A stretch of DNA of 64,000 nucleotides, taken from Angiostrongylus vasorum. Its lineage: Eukaryota; Nematoda; Chromadorea; Rhabditida; Metastrongylidae. Under the pieces are notes generated by a model. It ran no database searches. It had not been told where the DNA came from and saw only the letters and a list, made by a program, of their open reading frames with translations. The stretch covers positions 281,374-345,373 of the forward strand of contig JADANN010000105.1 in NCBI GenBank assembly GCA_018806985.1, given 5' to 3'. Of this stretch, positions 11,341 to 23,190 are shown piece after piece. The position numbers and the translations under genes are program-made. Position 1 is the first letter of the stretch, and every line of letters starts with the position of its first letter.

Positions 11341-11754
11341 TCCTCACTGTCTGGTTTTTGTCAACTTGAAGGAAGATTTGTCACCTTTTGACTAAGTTGC
11401 TACCGCTACGGGAATAAGAGTGATTCATGACATTGGCTTAGTGCTTTCGAATGGGTTTTTGGGCTATTATTCACAGGTTGAATGCAACGAGCCTTCTCTC
11501 CCCCCTCCTTTCTCATTGCAGTAGAATACTTTACACTGGCAGTTATTCTTTATTGTTCTTCTTCTACCACCGACCTTGAAGTAATAGGTATGGAACATCA
11601 TGAGGCTGCGTATTTTGTTTCACAGTAGCAAGACAAGGTGTTAACGCAATCTAAAACCGACTGCGTACTTCCATATTAACTATTCCTCAAACAGTTTCTA
11701 TTCTCTATAATAACGTATATTTCCTAGATGAACTGTTTGCTTGTAATTTTCCTC
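11341..11754. other. No gene recognised
   Basis: No convincing exon or repeat copy seen. Confidence 0.5.
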
Positions 11755-12045
11755 TCAACGACAATGATGCTGAGATATTTGCAGAACTCCGACAGCAGGT
11801 GTCTGCGGTGAGGAACAAACGCGCAATAACCCTTTCCGGGTGTTAACGTGTTCACCACCACACCATGCGGATCCTTCGTTTCGCCTGTCTATAAGCTAGT
11901 TCAATCGATCGGCTCCATCAGCGCACCGTTGATGGGTGATTGCTGATGGCTAGTTCGTTCCCCACCGCAGACACTTGCGGTCTCGAGTTTTCCAAACATT
12001 TCAGCATCATTGTGATTGTTTCACACGTAATACTCTGCCATGAAA
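11755..12045. repeat. R1 tRNA-like SINE, head-to-head pair (degenerate)
   Basis: The left unit starts 'acaatgatgctgagatattt' and holds the tRNA-like head on the minus strand ('gcatggtgtggtggtgaaca', reverse complement). The right end carries 'tttcagcatcattgtgattg' in the opposite sense, so the two ends form an inverted pair, as at 48,495-48,810. Confidence 0.6.
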
Positions 12046-12079
12046 ATTGTAATAGGCAGTGAATAAAAAAGTTAACATA

Positions 12080-12430
12080 TCCTCCTAACGGTTTGCCGCC
12101 TCATCTCATCATGTCTGGGAGGTGGTCCTGGATGTAGGATGTACACCAGGGCGGTTCGTCGCTCCGGCAGGATCTCCCGAGATGAGAAGCAGTCAGGCGT
12201 TTCCATCAGGAAGCCTAACTGAGAGTAAACCAATACCAGGATCCACCACCGTCCTCGTATCAAAGTTTCATGATGGCAAATCTCCCTCTGATCCACAAAG
12301 TCTGCGACTGCGTGTAGTGGTGAAGACCTGGGGCAGACTTTGGCCAGGCTGACCTGAGGATTCGGGACAATGGCTCAGTCAGCAAATCTCCGAAAAATGG
12401 AGATTATGCTGGTGCCGCACAACCAATGAG
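12080..12430 (+). repeat. R2 dispersed repeat
   Basis: A good copy running from 'ggtttgccgcctcatctcat' through 'ccaccaccgtcctcgtatca' to 'gtgccgcacaaccaatgagt'. It follows directly on an R1 copy with a short 'gtaataggcagtgaataaaa' linker, an arrangement seen again at 39.4 kb. Confidence 0.75.
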
Positions 12431-12689
12431 TACGGGCCGTCCAAGTATTTCTGTAAATTGTCTCTTAGCGATCATCACATGCAGTTGCCTCACAGCTGAG
12501 TGGAAAGGAATTCTGCAACTTTTTTGTATAAACCGCTCTTCTTTGTCCGACAATTCGGGCACTAAATGAGCAGCTGTCACCTGCATGTATTTTCCAGCAT
12601 CTGCCGTTCCAACGAACTTTTTTGTATAAGCCACTGCATTACTGTCACATGCATTTTCTTCATAAGCTATCGTATAAAGGATAAGAAGG

Positions 12690-12975
12690 ATAAAGCTCTT
12701 GGCGTTGATCAATCCCCTAAGAGACACCCCATGCTTTAGACTTCATTAAACATCGTTTGGAGGACATTCAATGCATATCTGGCCTTTACAATGACCCGCG
12801 GTGGCCTACCGATGTAATCGAGCCAGTGCTTCTATCCTCCCAGACAAGGCTGGTACCAATTTGCAGACCCCGCAGGGATGGAAGGCTTGGTGGGCTGTGA
12901 ACACGGAGATTGATTCTACGTGTGTGTTGCAGGGCGCCTCCAACCACTGCGCCACACGCGCCCAAGCTATTGTAT
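12690..12975 (-). repeat. R3 tRNA-like SINE
   Basis: On the minus strand the head reads 'gcgcagtggttggaggcgcc' (A-box-like), followed by a degenerate B-box region near 12,910. The body includes 'tggtaccagccttgtctggg' and ends in 'gcttaat/aaagcatgggg'-type sequence. Better preserved copies lie at 35,155 and 58,990. Confidence 0.65.
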
Positions 12976-12980
12976 AGACT

Positions 12981-13211
12981 TCACAAACCTTCTGTCCAAG
13001 TAGCTCTATCAGATTGTACTAGCTGAGAAAGTTCCAAAATTTCTCTCTGAGCACTGTCTTTAGTTCTCTCTGTAAAAGCCCCATCCAGCACAGACGAAAT
13101 ATAGGGAGCACCATTAACCATCAAAGCAGTGCCTGAACGACCTCTGCTTCCCTGGGACGCATGTGGATCCACTGGTTGTACTCCTGTTTCTGCTGCGCCG
13201 ATTTGGCACAT
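12981..13211 (-). CDS. Possible exon, unknown protein
   Basis: A 76-codon open stretch has protein-like composition (GAPYISSVLDGAFTERTKD, REILELSQLVQSDRATW). A possible donor 'gaaggtttgtga' lies at its end. It is boxed in by R3 on one side and an RTE relic on the other. No family is recognised. It could be an old gene fragment. Confidence 0.3.
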   Translation of the reverse strand: MCQIGAAETGVQPVDPHASQGSRGRSGTALMVNGAPYISSVLDGAFTERTKDSAQREILELSQLVQSDRATWTEGL

Positions 13212-14130
13212 ATTTTTCTGTATTCGCTAGGCATATTCATGCACGCATGTGTGGGTACGTTCTAGTTTATGCAGATTGTATTCTACGAGTCAATTCGGCC
13301 AAAAGCCTGCAATCAAGCAACAGGGAAGTATATGAGAGGCGGTTAGGAGTCGCCTCCAACAAATAAGTTCTATGTCCACTCTGGGGAGAGCCTAGCCAGC
13401 TACTCGTGAGTATACCCATCTTCCACGTTCACAGCCCAGCAAGCTATGCGTGGGTATCAAAAAGCTAAAAGCAGTAGAAGAAACGGACCTCATTCCCCCT
13501 AACCCCGAAAGAGCCCACAATTCGGCAACGTTGGGTAGCGCGAGTACGGGAGGCTGCTAAAATCTCAGGGCCAATGGAAGCTGCCTGGATCACGAAGAAC
13601 TATGGTGACGATCTGTACCTACAATGGTAAACTTGCATGTGATTCCTCGATAGAAGACTTGCTCATTCAAGGAAGAAGAAAAGGTAGGACGTCATCGGCC
13701 TGACCGAGACGAGACGACGCCACCCATTCAACGCGGTCTATGACACCGGAGAAGAACTGTTCTCCGGAACATGCGACAGTGAAGGAGTCGGCGGCGTCGG
13801 CGTTCTCGTGAACACGAGTTTGTCCATGAGCATCGATTCTTTCGAACAACTAACAACCCGAATCGGACGTTTACGATTAAAGAGATGTGGATCAGTGCCG
13901 GCTTTGACAGTCTTCGTCGTTTACACAACGACACCAGGCCGTGATGGAGAAGAAGTCGATACCTTCTATTAATGGCTTTGGAGAAGCTCTACAGGGAAGA
14001 CCATACGTTCTTCAAAGTCATTATTGGAGATTTTAACGTTGAGATTGGACTCAGAAGAACGCGTGAAGAACGTTACATTGAGACCTACGAATTAGAATGA
14101 AATGAGCACGGTGAGTGGCAGTCTGAGTTT
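13185..14130 (+). mobile_element. RTE-type LINE relic, copy B (5' region and endonuclease)
   Basis: Same subfamily as 3010-5317. The 5' region is shared from 'ctgctgcgccgatttgg'. The endonuclease domain is partly readable: [51 protein letters not shown], and an IGDFN-like box mutated at about 14,028. There are frameshifts and stops, and the RT half is absent. Confidence 0.75.
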
Positions 14131-14319
14131 ATCATGACGATGAAGACCATTCATGGTTACTTACTATTTAGGAAGCCCCACGCCCAATACTGGAGGTGGG
14201 AGTCTTCCAGTGGAGAGTACCATAACTAAATAGAGCCTTACTCTTTAAATTTAATTAATGGACTTACTCTTTAAATTATATTCGATTATTTTCTTGACAA
14301 GTGCATCGGTAAAACGCCC

Positions 14320-14475
14320 ATGCTCTTGGCGTTGATCAAACCCTGAGGTATGTGCTATGCATTGGACTTTATCAGCATCGTTAGAGGTGACTGAATGAAT
14401 ATCTGGTCCATACAATTACTTGCTCTGGTCTACCGATGTATCATCGCAGTGCTACCGTTCTCACAGCAGCAAAGT
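14320..14475 (-). repeat. R3 SINE fragment
   Basis: Matches the 3' half of R3 ('ggcgttgatcaaaccctgag', 'gaatgaatatctggtccata', 'gtctaccgatgtatc'). The tRNA-like head is missing. Confidence 0.5.
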
Positions 14476-14479
14476 GGCC

Positions 14480-15015
14480 CCAATTTTTCCAACCCAAGAG
14501 AGACGGAAGGATTGTTGATCAATTCCCTAGCGTGCCCCCTGTATTTGACAGCATTTGGAACAACCGCAGATGTTATTGAATGCTTATTTGGTCTGTACAA
14601 ACTTGACATTGTGGCACATCAATGGTTTTATTCCCCAAGTATATGGGTTAATCATCTTAAAATGGCAACAGCAGTAGTATTGTAATTCGAGATTTAAGTG
14701 CATAATAAGACAAGACGAGGTTTGTTAGCAAGATCTCCAGCGCATGTTGTTAATGTTGGAAAAAATGTTGAGATGTTTGGTCAGATTACTTGCAGGAATT
14801 TTTTCACCAGCTCCACCGTCGATGATCTTCTCCAATAATTTACCTCCGCTGCCATAAAACCACCGAGAATAGGATCTCATATTCACTGGAATCATGCTAT
14901 TATTGATGAACTAGACCACACTTTCTTATCACTTGTCACTATTCGCTGTGAAATTTATAAAAGGCAGAAACATTTTTGTTCTTATGCATGTCATACAGTC
15001 GAACATTTCTTTTAA
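14480..15015. other. No gene recognised
   Basis: AT-rich. No convincing exon or repeat copy seen. Confidence 0.45.
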
Positions 15016-16019
15016 AAATTATTAACGGTACCAAACCTCACAGGGGGAGAGCCTGCTTGCTCATTTAGTCGCCTATGCCACGAAAAAATAAAGTATTTGA
15101 ATAGTTTGGTCAAAATACATAATAGTTTTTTAAAAAATGTTGTAGCCACGGCAACGAGTATGAAAAAATATGTAGCTGTTCAACAGCTTGACGCATTCGA
15201 TTTGATATGTCAGTGTGAATCTCGAAAAGTTGGTCGAGATTTGCGAACAGCAAATGCACAACATCACTACGTTATTCAGCAACACGGGCTTGTAGAATAC
15301 TCGTGGCAGAACCTTCAAATTTTGTATATGTGTACGTTCGGCATGAAAGAGTTCTGAAAGAAACCATAAAAAAAGCTCTTGTTGTCATTGCATCGTTAAA
15401 AGTATACATAAAATCAAATCCATGGTTGTGACCTTTGCGGTAATCATGTGTCAAAAGCAACGAATGTTTCACTTTTGCATACTCACTTTTGTTCGTTCGA
15501 GTCTTACATAGGTAGAGTATCAGTATGGAAATCACCGTTAATAGATTCTTATCAGTTCTTCTCCTTCGGATTCAGATGACGTTCCATATCAGAGCCGACG
15601 ACCTGATCCAGAGGAGGTACTTCAGTCTCTAGCTCTGGATCAATGTTATGTCTCGAAATCGCAGCTTGCATTCGTACCATCTTCAAATCCGCCTCAAGTT
15701 ATTTTTTTCTGCTCTTGTAAGTATTGTTGTCTTAAATCCGGAAAGTGTTATATTACTATTTAAGTGTTATTATTAAAGCATTGTTAAAGTGTTATTGTTA
15801 TTATAAACATTATTAAAGTAATATTATCAGTATATTTGCAGGCATTATTAAAGCAGTATTATTTCTCTGATTGGTCATGGAGATAATTGGCTGGGTAGAT
15901 GGCAGTCAAATTTAGCTATCCAAGCTCTGAACAGCGCGACATTCGCCAAAACAATTGTTTATCCTGATGAAGAATGCGATCAACAAGTCATGTTTACTCA
16001 AGAATATGAGGCACTGTAA
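15016..16019 (+). CDS. Three-exon gene tail, function unknown
   Basis: Exon a is an open frame from about 15016 to 15323 with donor GTATAT; its 5' border was not found. Exon b is 15556 to 15716 or 15720, after 'ttcttatcag', with donor GTAAGT or GTATTG. Exon c is 15857-16019, after 'attaaagcag', ending at TAA. Phases fit exactly at a/b, and at b/c if the second donor is used. Visible pieces include DAFDLICQCESRKVG, an acidic SPSDSDDVPYQ linker, RPDPEEVLQSLALDQCYV, and a C-terminal GHGDNWLGRWQSNLAIQALN ending in MFTQEYEAL. Composition and splice signals look like a true cellular gene, but I recognise no family. Confidence 0.5.
15735..15850. repeat. Degenerate AT-rich tandem motif (TTATTAAAG-like)
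   Basis: Irregular repeats of 'ttattaaag', 'gtgttat' and similar words inside the intron before exon c of the preceding gene. Confidence 0.5.
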
Positions 16020-16169
16020 TTACTTTTTTTTCGGAAAATTTCGGCTTCTTCATCGTCCTCGAGCGGTCGTCCAATTTTCATTTCTACTGTCGTTTCTGAT
16101 TTCGATTTCAACATCGTCTCTGGATCAACTAGTATGAAGACTGAGCGAAGGAATCGTTGCGTGCGAAGA

Positions 16170-16590
16170 TGCTTCCGTTAGATCTACATCGTGTTGAAGA
16201 CGTGGACATCCCCTTGCAAAGTTAGGTAAGGACTCCAGGAAGGACCAAATTGCTCAGCCAGCAATAGATCAGCCTCGGTACCAGCACACTAAATGTTCCC
16301 GTCTACGACGTTAGACGGTGAAACGATCGTTGATAGGACACAAATCCTCCAGTTGTGCAGGACGTCACAGGAACTGGATCTGGCGAGCACACGACGACAT
16401 GCCGTGGAGATTATTTCTTATTCTGCACGTGTTATTGCCAGAGCACTCCCCAAAGACGCCGAACATCTCATCCTTGTTAAAGCGAAAAATCGTATAAAAT
16501 TTCAAGTGGGTCGCATTTCAAGAAACAAAGATCAGAAAGACCGACATATGCCAACTACACAACGGAATCCTTGTCATCCGCCTGTACCTA
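16170..16590 (+). mobile_element. RTE family 2 fragment, 5' end
   Basis: Matches 45,060-45,450: the same 'acgccgg/tacgacgttagacgg' block, 'ggacgtcacaggaactggat' and the start of the endonuclease. Frame broken. Confidence 0.7.
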
Positions 16591-16659
16591 TATAGACCTT
16601 CATGCATGTCTCTTCTTTATTTGGCATTTAATATTAGCCGAGTTTTAAACGTGCTTCAG

Positions 16660-16960
16660 TAAGACTTAGCTTCAGTTTCTTTCTTTTTTCGAGCAACTGC
16701 TTAGTTTTAATAAAGATGCGATCCAATCCTCTTGCTCGTGGAACTGAGGCAAATTCGGCTCACCCTTTCAATCCTTCGACAGGCAGCTCGTAGTCTGCGG
16801 TCTGGTCTTCTTTAACCTGCCAATTATGTTTGTATAGGCTTTCATTCAGAATGTCCTCGTCATATGCAGCCTGACGTTCTCCTCGTGGTCAATGACATGA
16901 ACTCTTTTCCAGCTTAACGCTGAATCTAATCTTCACACGGAGAAGACTGCCACCGGACCC
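16660..16960 (-). mobile_element. RTE family 2 fragment, central part, inverted
   Basis: The reverse complement matches about 46,090-46,280 ('gactacgagctgcctgtcga', 'gaggattggatcgcatcttt'). It lies opposite in sense to the 5' piece at 16,170, the layout left by twin priming or a later inversion. Confidence 0.65.
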
Positions 16961-17273
16961 AGTAAATTGTGATGGGACTACCTATTTGTCAAGTGTAAAC
17001 AATCTTCTGTTTTTTGCGAAATACAACCACAACGATGCCGAGATATTCGCAAAACTGCGGACGTTGAGACTTTGATACCGAGTCGATTCTTTAGATGATT
17101 ACTGGGTATGATACAGGTTATACTATAGAATGTCAATCAAATATGTTCATCTGCTTCTTGGTTTTAACGCATGTAAATGCAGATGTTCTTAAAGTACTAA
17201 AGTAAAAACCCTATTTCTGTCTTCTAACTACTGGACTCTGTTTCGTTCTTTGATATTTGGTGGATTATTGCAG

Positions 17274-18559
17274 CTGGAAGGAAGAGTTGTGAAATCGTCG
17301 TCGAATATTTTGGCACAGAAGGCAGCTGCAGCTGATGCAAAAGCTGGAGACGTCTTCGTCTACGCTACTGTTGATAAAAACACTGCAGTTGAAAAAAAAG
17401 GACAAGCAAAGACTCCTGTTCTTATGAACAAGCTCGACGTCTCAACAGCAGGTGTGTTTTGTTTTATGCCTTGTGCTGAGTATGTAGGGGTTTCCTTTTT
17501 GTTCGCAATTTACGGCGAATATGATCGCATACATCAAATTCTCGTTATCGATTAATGCAGTGATGTCAATAGTATTTTGAGGCAACATGAATAGTTGCAC
17601 TTCAGACACCGTCACCCTCCTTCATCTGTGCACGACTGGAAACCTCGAAGCTTCGGAACACCACATGGGGATCGCGCATTTGGTCGATATCCTTCAAAGA
17701 ATCGCCGGTCAACTGGAAGCATTCTGTGCAAGTTTTTTTCGCAGGGGATACTGTAGAAATGGTGACAAATGTACCTTTTTGCACCGACGTGAAGATACAC
17801 TGCGAACACTAGGGCTGTGCAGGTACTATCAGAAAGGACTCTGCAAAAAGGGCTTTGCTTGCCGTTTTTTGCATGTCGACCATCCACGTAGGAGATTCCA
17901 CGAGAGGAAAAGTACTCGCGAATGGATTCCATTCAGTCGTGTTCCACCAACGGACTATACACGTTCTCTTTCTAAGCGAACGTGTCGAGAAGAGGAGATG
18001 TGTGCCTACTGGGGACCAGAACGCAAGAAGAGCCAGCGAGTATTTTTTGCCTGAAGGTCCAAGAAGTGTTCAGCGAGCAACTGCAATTCCTATGTCGACT
18101 GCAACCGTTCATGCTGTTGCTCCACGACAATCGGCAAATGATTGGCAGGTAGCGTCACCATGCGTCGTTGTTCCCACCACTTCTAGTGCTGTTGGGTCTG
18201 CATTGGCTCCTTCTCCTGCTGTACCAACAACGCGGCCATGGAATGGTCCTGTAGTGATATTTTCACCATGGTTTCACGATGAAGCAAGAGCAACCTCATC
18301 AACGACGGCAAAATCAGCAACTACAAATGCCACAAGTGCAGCCTGTTCCGCACCGCTTAGCATCAGCGAGATGCTAGCACAAGTGCTTGACGATGATAGA
18401 GCTGAGTGCAGAAGCAACGTTCCTACGTGGCGATTGATACCGTTGGATAGAAAGCCTGCATATTCAGACGTAGATCCCTCGTTAGTGCAATCAAGTAACG
18501 ATCCCCGACTAAATCTCATCAATTCTCGTGTTACATCTTGGTGGACACATACGATTTGA
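17274..18559 (+). CDS. Tandem CCCH zinc-finger protein gene, copy 1 (3' exons, frame disturbed)
   Basis: Exon 17274-17451 follows 'tggattattgcag' and reads LEGRVVKSSSNILAQKAAAA...MNKLDVSTA. The intron runs 17452-17605 and the next exon starts at 17606 with matching phase. Finger 1 is disturbed here: one G fewer at the GGGG run near 17,668 and one T more near 17,738 shift the frame between them, so the text reads CASFFRRGYC. Finger 2 is intact (CRYYQKGLCKKGFACRFLH, CX7CX5CX3H). After a second frame change at a T-run near 18,045 comes a Ala/Ser/Thr/Pro-rich tail, SISEMLAQVLDDD, and WRLIPLDRKPAYSDVDP ending ..SNDPRL. CCCH pairs bind RNA. The DPRL-type tail recalls the ZC3H4/6/8 group only loosely. 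Gene or recent pseudogene is undecided. Confidence 0.65.
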
Positions 18560-18984
18560 CTCTCTTTTCTCTTCTTTCTGTACTACTTACATTTAAGTTC
18601 ATTGAATCGTGTTCATTTTTTTCTTTCCTTGGTGTTCAGTGTGTAGTATCAACCTCAAATATAGTACTTCTCGGTTTTTCTCCATTTTTCAGTTTTATGT
18701 TGAAGGATTATTTTCGTACAGATCTAGTGTTATTTGTTCGATGGTACACATTTGGATAAATTTATTACATTAATGAATAACAGATGTATCGAATGTGGAG
18801 GTGATAGGTAGTGAGAGAAAAGGAACTGGACAAGAAACGTGGTCACAAATACGAGAAGTTTGATGAAATTACATAATTTGGCGAGGTTGCGAGGGCGATA
18901 AAGCTAATTCAGAATGGTGGGACAAAACTCGGTAGAAGCGTTTCTTGTGAAATAAGGGAGGGCCAATTCATAATAACATTACTG

Positions 18985-19360
18985 ATAGTATAAGCTATAC
19001 TTGAACTCGAACTACTCGAATGGCAGTCGTCACTGGTTGTGCGGGTCCCAAGAAAATTTCCACTTTGTCGGAGGTTTGCTCGTCTAATCATTATGGTTCC
19101 CTGGAGTCGTGAGGTCAGCCTATCCAAAGTCTGCCCCAGGTCGTCATCTCAGGTAGTCGCCGCCCTTGTGGATCAGAGAGAGATTTGCCAACATGCGAAT
19201 AGTTTCATACCAGGACGGTGGTAGACTCTGGTATTGATTTATCCTTAGCTGGGCTTCCTAATGGAAATGTTGGATTCCTTCTCAGCTTGGGAGACTTTGA
19301 CGGGGAGATGAGTCCCGCCACCGTACATCGCAACCCGACACCTCCTAGCAACGATGAGGT
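18985..19360 (-). repeat. R2 dispersed repeat inside duplication copy 1
   Basis: Minus-strand copy, containing 'ttgtggatcagagagagatt' and 'accaggacggtggtagactc'. The equivalent in copy 2 is at about 28,880-29,255. Confidence 0.75.
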
Positions 19361-20359
19361 GGTAGACCTTTGGAAGAAGTATGAACTATGGTCACAGTCT
19401 TTCATTTTTGAAGAGTCACTCTTTTACGAACTATGGTCTGAACTATTAAACAAACTCGTTGAAATTATTGTTCCTTGGATTCCCATATAAAAGATGTTCG
19501 ACAAGAAATCTGAAAGAAGAATTAATTAATGAAGTAAAAGAGGGAAAAAAAATTCTATCTGCATATTTTGAACTATTCAAAGCAATGTTTGTTGTGGCTA
19601 ATATAAAAGTCGTTTCCAATTGGCATATCGTAACCGACAGTGCATCAGAAGGGAAATTAATAAAGGAATCGAGATACGCGTCATAAATTGTTGATCTCAA
19701 TATGAAACATGGGTTTTCTCCGTATTACGAAGCATAAGCTACTTCGTTTGTAGAACATTATCTTGAAGTGTTTACTGGTCGATTGACATGTGTCTGTCTC
19801 AGCATTCTGTGAAGTCGAGTTCGGCATCTTCGGGTGCGTTCATTTTTTATTTTTCTATGTTACACGACCCGTACTGTGTGGATCCCGGCACTAGTTGCGT
19901 TCGATTGGTTTTCCTCACATTTGTCGTCCACAAGGGCAACAAAACATTTCATGTATTTCTTCGACTAGTGCCTGAGGGTTCCGTCTTTTTGGCAAATGTC
20001 GTAGAATATTGGTCGAGTCGATTCTCCTTGAAATTATGGAGACAGCCGATGTAAGGCGTTCCCACCTGGAGTGGGTCGACGAAGGGGTCGAGGCCGCAGT
20101 ACCTTGCTTGTTCATGTTCTAAATTTTTTCTTACTGCTAGTTCTTTTTCATAGTAGCTTATCATGTGAAACGTGAAGACAAGGAACCTGAGAGATGGACA
20201 AAACTGGGAACTTCAGGTACTCCTCGAACTCAGCATTACCGCTTCACGGTGGCTCACGTTATGTCCACTTCACTAACTAGGTTTGTGTCTCAATCCATAA
20301 TGAAGTCCACAGAGCGTGGGGAATATGATATGATGTTCATAGAGTTTTTTATTACTTTC

Positions 20360-20554
20360 GTTGCCAACAGAACAGGGCAGTGGTCGGAGGCGCTCTGCAA
20401 CACACAGGTGGAACCGATCCCAGCGTCCGTGGCTCACCAAGTGTTCCATCAATCTGTGGTCGGCAATTTGTACCAAACTAATCTGGGAGGATAGCAGCAC
20501 TGGCTTGATACATTGGTAAGCCACGGCGAGTCATTGTAAAGACCAGATATGCAT
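20360..20554 (+). repeat. R3 tRNA-like SINE, truncated at the duplication boundary
   Basis: The head 'gggcagtggtcggaggcgct' and body 'ttggtaagccacggcgagtc' run up to 'gaccagatatgcat', where similarity to copy 2 stops. In copy 2 the same SINE continues ('tcagtcacctccaaacgatg'). Confidence 0.75.
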
Positions 20555-20829
20555 CGGTTTTGTTGGATCAGTTTTGAAAAATATTGATTCGCCACGTGGT
20601 AACTGATACAATGCCAACTATTACACGATAAATTGTCTTCCGAGCACAGATCTCTATCAGTGGGCAGTCAGCAATAATCACCTTGTATAGAAGGGATAGG
20701 GCTGAGTATGGGTTCTACTTCACCGGCTCTACATCAGAAAATTCGACTACGAAAGGCCACATCATGAGGAAACACCTATACCCTACTCGTGTAGGCTGAA
20801 CACTCTCAGAGGGTATGTGCTCCTTCAAT

Positions 20830-20950
20830 GACAAGCTAACACGAGGTCGATAATAGAAGGCTATCGGACTAATACTCTCAAGTCTTCGTGCTCCTCAGAG
20901 CGGTTGACCCCAGTCGATGGCCCACAGCCGCCGTTTTTTGAGGAGCGTAT
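20830..20950 (+). repeat. R4 dispersed repeat fragment
   Basis: Contains 'caagctaacacgaggtcgat' and 'cagtcgatggcccacagccg', matching the start of R4. Confidence 0.5.
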
Positions 20951-21026
20951 GTTTTAAATCCTTGATAGTTGATTCGGAATGCTAACAATACAGAAACCGA
21001 ATTTTTTAAAGATTTCGAATTTTCAG

Positions 21027-21149
21027 CAGGGTCGAAGCTTCCAATTGAAAACGAGAAAGAAATTCGCCGATGTGTCGTATGAGCGTGAACGCGCCATAGA
21101 AGATAGAGTAGGAGTATGTCTAAGAAATGAATCTAATTGGATACAATAA
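21027..21149 (+). CDS. Possible exon, charged protein
   Basis: After a good acceptor ('ttcgaattttcag') the phase-0 frame reads QGRSFQLKTRKKFADVSYER and ERAIEDR, then runs to a stop at 21147. A donor GTAGGA sits after EDR. It could join a short downstream frame (MTTKKEAEEG) at about 21,193 that starts after 'caattcaag'. Family unknown. Confidence 0.3.
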   Translation, partial: QGRSFQLKTRKKFADVSYERERAIEDRVGVCLRNESNWIQ

Positions 21150-21259
21150 TTTTAACCCAGATATTTTAGTGTTAGATTCAAGTCAATTCAAGATGACGAC
21201 CAAAAAGGAAGCAGAAGAAGGAACAAGGTGTGTGAGAAAATGAGTGCCACTCAAAATTG

Positions 21260-22810
21260 GATGGTGAATAGAGAATTTACGCACTATGTATGGTGAAAAA
21301 GTTCTTATATGAGCGGTGAATAAATCGTTACCTTACGCTGTATGACAACATCGAGTCTCGAAGAATAGCAAAATAGTTAGAGATGATTAGAAATACAGAA
21401 CATCATCCCAAAAAACAGAATCAAAGCTCTAGCAAACAAAACCCTACAATTGCAAGGTGGCCAAATGCGGACATTTACAGCGCTTTACCAGCCAGTGATA
21501 ATGGCCAGTCGTTGTGGACGAGAAAGAGATTTGGTTTCACAAAACAGCAGTGATTCCTGTGTTCGCAACAATATATGGCCTCTCACTCGACCAAACACTC
21601 GTGACATGCTGAATCACAAAAATTGCCACGTTACGATGAATTACGGTATATGTCATCTTATCATTATAGTTTCAATTACTTAGTAAACGAATTAGGACTG
21701 TTAGTTACATCGCCATCGAGCGGTCGTTCACTTAGGCGCAAAATTGTCTTAATAGGAATTGCTGCTATTCAGAACGACTCCGAGTACTAAGGCAGGAAAT
21801 TTCTCACCACACCAAGGGATGGTGGGTGCCTATGGTGAAGACCTGTAAAGATTCTAGCACGGCTATTCCGAAATTACAGACAAAATAAATACGAAATGAT
21901 AGCCACGTAAGAGAGCGAAATTCTCAACCAGCGCACAACTCACTATTGAATCCGAAGACCTTGGCAGATGAGTGACTGGAGAAAAGAAAACAAATGAAAA
22001 CGTCGCCTTATTCGCAATATGTCGAAAGGAAATATAGAGAGACAAATAAGAGACAAAAAGGAAAGTCATCCAAAGCGTCATGTTGTAACACTACGAATTA
22101 ATGGCCAGCAAAAAAAATGTATGTTTCCATTCTATCTACAGTCGCTTCCAAATGTTCGGAAGGAAAGTTGACGAGTAGGAAGTATCTAATGTGTTGCAAA
22201 ACACCACTTTCATGCCTTCATATGACGAACTTATGAATTTTTAATAAAGGCGGAAATGCGATACATGTGGTCGTTGGTCCAACCCCGAGTCCTGAGCTCC
22301 AAAACAAAAAAACAAACAAGAACCAAAACAATCATCCCTTCAGTGTTGGTAATTTGGAACCAGGCATTTCTGGAAAGATGAAAACATTGAGTCGATAGAT
22401 GGTTAATTCCTCGTTTGTCATTGTATAGCGTGAATAAAAATTTAGTCGTCTCTACGAACGTAGTCGAATGCATTCCACATTCTCCACTGATCAATCGGCG
22501 CCGAACGGTTTAACAGTTTACGCCCTATGTAAGTTTAAAGTTAGAAATTAAAAATCAACATCAGCTTGCAAGTAGTCTCGTAAAAGTTGAGTGGAAAATG
22601 AACTACATGAACAATAATGAACGACTACGACGTTTGAACTATTGGGAAGCCCTACAATGTTCGTGCCTTTCAGCAAAACACACGCTCATTTAAATTTTTG
22701 GAAAGCGAAACAGAATGCGCTCCAGCTTATTTTGGTGTAGTTTGCAGTTACCGGGGCGACACTTATTTCTTTCGCGTTATTTTCACAGTATAAAGTGATT
22801 CAAACATCTC
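21260..22810. other. No gene recognised
   Basis: AT-rich DNA. A degraded SINE-like stretch around 22,250-22,380 ('catgtggtcgttggtccaac', 'ttggtaatttggaaccaggc') resembles R3. Nothing else is supported. Confidence 0.4.
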
Positions 22811-22814
22811 AGTG

Positions 22815-23190
22815 GTTTACCAACTCATCGTAGCCTGGAGATTTTCCTGGAAGTCAGGCTGCGGATGTACAGCTGGGAGATTCATCTCCCCGGAAGAGCC
22901 TCCCAATCTGAGAAGGAGACCGACGTTTCCATCATGAAGCCCAGCTAAGAGCAAACCAATACCAGGATCCACCACCGTCCTGGTACCAAACTAGTCCCAT
23001 AGTGGCAAAACTCAATCTGATCCACAAGAACCGCGATTGATTAGGATGGTGAATTGGAGCAGACTTTGGCCCGGCTCACCTCTGGACTCCAGGGAATCAC
23101 AAAGGCTAAACCAGCAAAGCTCCAAAAACGCGGAGATTTTGCTGGGGCCAGCGCAACCAGTTAGGACGGGCCATTCAAGTATCAAGTATC
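22815..23190 (+). repeat. R2 dispersed repeat
   Basis: A complete-looking copy with 'gtttaccaactcatcgtagc', 'ccaggatccaccaccgtcct' and 'ggggccagcgcaaccag'. It is followed by a short 'atcaagt' triplication. Confidence 0.75.

Larger units (their letters stand above)
17063..20554 (+). repeat. Direct duplication, copy 1 (3.5 kb)
   Basis: Collinear with 26,836-30,448. The start is sharp at 'gttgagactttgatacc' and the end falls at 'agatatgcat' inside an R3 SINE. Identity is very high by eye, and differences are mostly single bases and homopolymer lengths. The offset is 9773 at the start and 9894 at the end, because copy 2 carries about 120 nt more near 28,290-28,410. The segment also holds a 75-codon ATG-less frame (19459-19686), shared by both copies and of unknown meaning. 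Confidence 0.9.
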
